Source: Nonomuraea glycinis (GTDB taxonomy: Bacteria > Actinomycetota > Actinomycetes > Streptosporangiales > Streptosporangiaceae). From it: a stretch of DNA of 64,000 nt. The DNA is taken from assembly GCF_014646515.1 (NCBI RefSeq), contig NZ_BMNK01000001.1, forward strand, positions 1,002,085-1,066,084, read 5' to 3'. Below the pieces are notes generated by a model. That model was not told the DNA's origin. It saw only the letters and a list, made by a program, of their open reading frames with translations, and searched no databases. The position numbers were made by a program, and so were the translations under genes. Positions 62,327 to 64,000 of this stretch are shown here, one piece after another (positions within the stretch are counted from its first letter, which is position 1; the number at the start of each line of letters is the position of its first letter).

Positions 62327-62524
62327 GTGGCCGTCCGCGCGCGGTGGCCGCGAAGGAAGAAGAATGTAACTGTGATGCGAATCTCTTCGATGGCCGCCGG
62401 GGCGGCGGCGGTGTCGCTGCTGGCCGCGTTCGTCGTCTCGTCGACGACCCTGGTGGCGATCTTCTGCCTGTTCAGCCTGCTGTGCCTGGCCGCCTGGTTC
62501 GTGCTGGAACGCCGCGGAGACTGA
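62327..62524 (+). CDS. Small membrane protein
   Basis: 65 residues from GTG 62327, or 49 from ATG 62375. Two hydrophobic helices (MAAGAAAVSLLAAFVVSSTT, LVAIFCLFSLLCLAAWFVLE) after a basic N-terminus, so both ends probably face the cytoplasm. No family recognised. It may share the transcript of the ESX-like operon. Confidence 0.55.
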   Translation: MAVRARWPRRKKNVTVMRISSMAAGAAAVSLLAAFVVSSTTLVAIFCLFSLLCLAAWFVLERRGD

Positions 62525-62533
62525 CCGGATGGT

Positions 62534-63049
62534 TTACGGTTCGGTCCGAAAAAGCGCCCACACGGCCTTGCCGCCGTGCGCCAGCGGGTCCCAACCCCAG
62601 CACTGACTGTACGTTTCGACGATGTAAAGGCCGCGCCCGTTCTCGGAGACGAAGTCCGGCTCCTTGGGGCGGGGCACGTCGTCACTGGGGTCGGCCACGG
62701 CCAGCAGCACGTGCGGCACCACCCGCATCAGCAGCAGGGTGATCTCACGCCGGCCGCGGGCGTACATCGCGTATCTGACGGCGTTCGTCACGAGCTCCGA
62801 CACCACGAGCGCCGCGTCGTCGCCGAGCTCCGGCAGGCCCCAGCCCCGGAGGGTGGAACGCGTCACATCCCTAGCGGTCTTGACCGAATCGGCCTGGAAG
62901 GGCAGGGGGCACGAAGTGGTGTACGGCTTGCCCGAGGTGAGCAGGTGATCGAAGCCCACCTCGCGGGTGATCTGCAGGCAGTCGGCAGTAACCAAAGGGT
63001 CCTCCACCATCCCGCCCGTACCTCCCAGATGCCGTCTCAGTTCGTGCAT
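62534..63049 (-). CDS. HATPase-domain anti-sigma-like protein
   Basis: 171 residues from ATG 63049. GHKL fold: SVKTARDVTRSTLRGWGL, the N box LVVSELVTNAVRYA, VADPSDDVPRPK and NGRGLYIVETYSQCWGWD. Such small kinases (RsbW-like) bind sigma factors or their antagonists in actinobacteria and often pair with XRE/DUF5753 regulators, as here in divergent layout. Confidence 0.85.
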   Translation of the reverse strand: MHELRRHLGGTGGMVEDPLVTADCLQITREVGFDHLLTSGKPYTTSCPLPFQADSVKTARDVTRSTLRGWGLPELGDDAALVVSELVTNAVRYAMYARGRREITLLLMRVVPHVLLAVADPSDDVPRPKEPDFVSENGRGLYIVETYSQCWGWDPLAHGGKAVWALFRTEP

Positions 63050-63110
63050 GTTTCGCCCAAAATGCACTAGCCCATCATGGGACACCATCACGTGTCGCTG
63101 CAAGACCCAA

Positions 63111-63158
63111 ATGCACGTGCATGTGCAATGTGCAATCGCATGAGCGGTAACTGGTTAC
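63111..63158. promoter_or_regulatory. Divergent promoter region with palindromes
   Basis: ATGCACGTGCAT (63111-63122) is a perfect 12-bp palindrome, followed by direct repeats of TGTGCAATG type, and GTAAC-TG-GTTAC (63147-63158) is a second inverted repeat. They lie between the anti-sigma-like gene and the XRE gene and are likely binding sites for the regulator. Confidence 0.5.
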
Positions 63159-63243
63159 GTATCCGAATCGGACACCAGGTTGAGACCTTGTCATACCCAG
63201 CGATGTGGTGTCACTGTGTGTGCGGACCTTGATAGGAGGCAAC

Positions 63244-64000
63244 GTGACGCAGAACCAGCCGGGCTCCGGGCCGACGGCGTTGCGCATCCTCCTTGGCTCC
63301 CAGCTTCGACGGCTGCGGGAAAGCAGGGGAGTCACGCGCGAGGAGGCGGGCCACCTCATCAGAGGCTCCGAATCCAAGATCAGCCGCATGGAGCTCGGTC
63401 GGGTCGGATTCAAGGAGCGCGACGTGGCCGACCTGCTCACGCTCTACGGAGTCGTCGACGACCAAGCCCGGGCCGCGGTGCTCGATCTGGTCGTCACGGC
63501 CAACGAGCCCGGCTGGTGGCATCGCTTCAACGACATCCTGCCCACCTGGTTCCAGGCGTACGTCGGCCTCGAGGAGGCGGCGGCCCGGATCAGGACGTAC
63601 GAGGTGCAGTTCGTGCCAGGGCTGCTGCAGACCAAGGAGTACGCGCGCGCCGTCGTGACGGCGGGATCGGCCGGGCTCGGCGCCGAGGAGATCTCCCGGC
63701 GGGTCGACCTGCGCCTGGAGCGCCAGCGGGTGTTCGACAAACCCGACGGCCCGGTCTTCTGGGCGGTCATCGACGAGGCGGCGCTGCGCCGCCCCATCGG
63801 CGGCGCCGAGGTGATGCGCGCCCAGCTCGAACACCTCGCCGAGTTGATGCGCCAGCCGAACATCACGATCCAGATCATGCCGTTCAGCTTCGGCGGACAC
63901 AGTGCCGAGGGCGGCGCGTTCAGCATCCTGCGCTTCCCCGATCACGACCTGCCCGACGTGATCTACGTGGAGCAGCTCGCCAGCGCCCTCTACCTGGACA
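63244..64000 (+). CDS. XRE/DUF5753 regulator (cut by window end)
   Basis: At least 252 residues from GTG 63244 (GGAGG upstream). N-terminal HTH: LGSQLRRLRESRGVTREEAG, then GSESKISRMELGRVGFKERD. Then the DUF5753 ligand-like domain: YVGLEEAAARIRTYEVQFVP, GLLQTKEYARAVV and NITIQIMPFSFGGHSAEGGA. This WhiJ-like class is abundant in actinobacteria and works with DUF397 or HATPase partners. The 3' end lies outside the window. Confidence 0.92.
   Translation, partial: MTQNQPGSGPTALRILLGSQLRRLRESRGVTREEAGHLIRGSESKISRMELGRVGFKERDVADLLTLYGVVDDQARAAVLDLVVTANEPGWWHRFNDILPTWFQAYVGLEEAAARIRTYEVQFVPGLLQTKEYARAVVTAGSAGLGAEEISRRVDLRLERQRVFDKPDGPVFWAVIDEAALRRPIGGAEVMRAQLEHLAELMRQPNITIQIMPFSFGGHSAEGGAFSILRFPDHDLPDVIYVEQLASALYLD

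Overview
The window is high-GC actinobacterial chromosome, most likely from a Streptosporangiales-type soil actinomycete (Nonomuraea/Streptosporangium-like). This is inferred from the very high GC, many GTG/TTG starts, the tiny actinobacterial ribosomal protein bL37, an Rv2466c-like mycothiol-linked DsbA protein next to pepN, a c-di-AMP riboswitch before a cell-wall gene, and a pSAM2-type integrated element (AICE) in a tRNA-Pro gene. I see no rRNA, CRISPR array, prophage structural genes or large biosynthetic cluster.

Region by region. 1-9300: an XRE/TPR regulator coupled to a GNAT; a DMT transporter with an odd Cys-rich tail; a 24-residue basic peptide ORF coupled by GTGA to a TPR protein with a degenerate STAND-like half; a cytoplasmic beta-lactamase-fold protein; ArsR-NUDIX opposite an LLM flavin enzyme; DUF47-Pit phosphate uptake. 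10394-16171: purU, an SDR, then an acidic surface-type protein, sensor kinase, response regulator, DUF4956 protein and VTC polyphosphate polymerase. Two matched palindromes precede the two halves of this last block. 16175-31557: VOC, AraC, prolyl oligopeptidase, HNH nuclease, GNAT, FmdB, a secreted beta-lactamase-like lipoprotein, a lone WYL domain, ilvD, a NERD protein, an amidase remnant, DUF5130, RarD and a PASTA-less Ser/Thr kinase. 31752-47724: pepN, the Rv2466c homologue, ALDH, def, rpiB, an Eis-like acetyltransferase, PP2C, site-2 protease, DinB, a truncated MmcQ/YjbR, a riboswitch-controlled coiled-coil wall protein, a DeoR-galT pair, bL37, TrpB2 and a kinase-like protein.

47820-59811: tRNA-Gly(TCC) and tRNA-Pro(TGG), then an 11.8-kb AICE bounded by 52-bp perfect direct repeats. 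It carries integrase, excisionase, an HUH Rep, a chain of tiny Cys-rich ORFs joined by stop/start overlaps, a DUF2637 protein, a TraB/FtsK pump, a Pra-like protein, a divergent GntR (KorSA-like) regulator with an operator array, an HAD hydrolase, an IS481-family insertion with a triplicated C-terminal module, and one unknown cargo gene. 60113-62239: a four-gene coupled operon of ESX/WXG-like helical proteins and two YbaB-like proteins. 62327-64000: a small membrane protein, an HATPase anti-sigma-like protein, and a divergent XRE/DUF5753 regulator cut by the window end.

Two recurring themes stand out. Many genes are joined by ATGA/GTGA overlaps, so translational coupling is common. Short decaying tandem repeats (about 16-41 bp units) and strong hairpins fill the spaces at gene ends.
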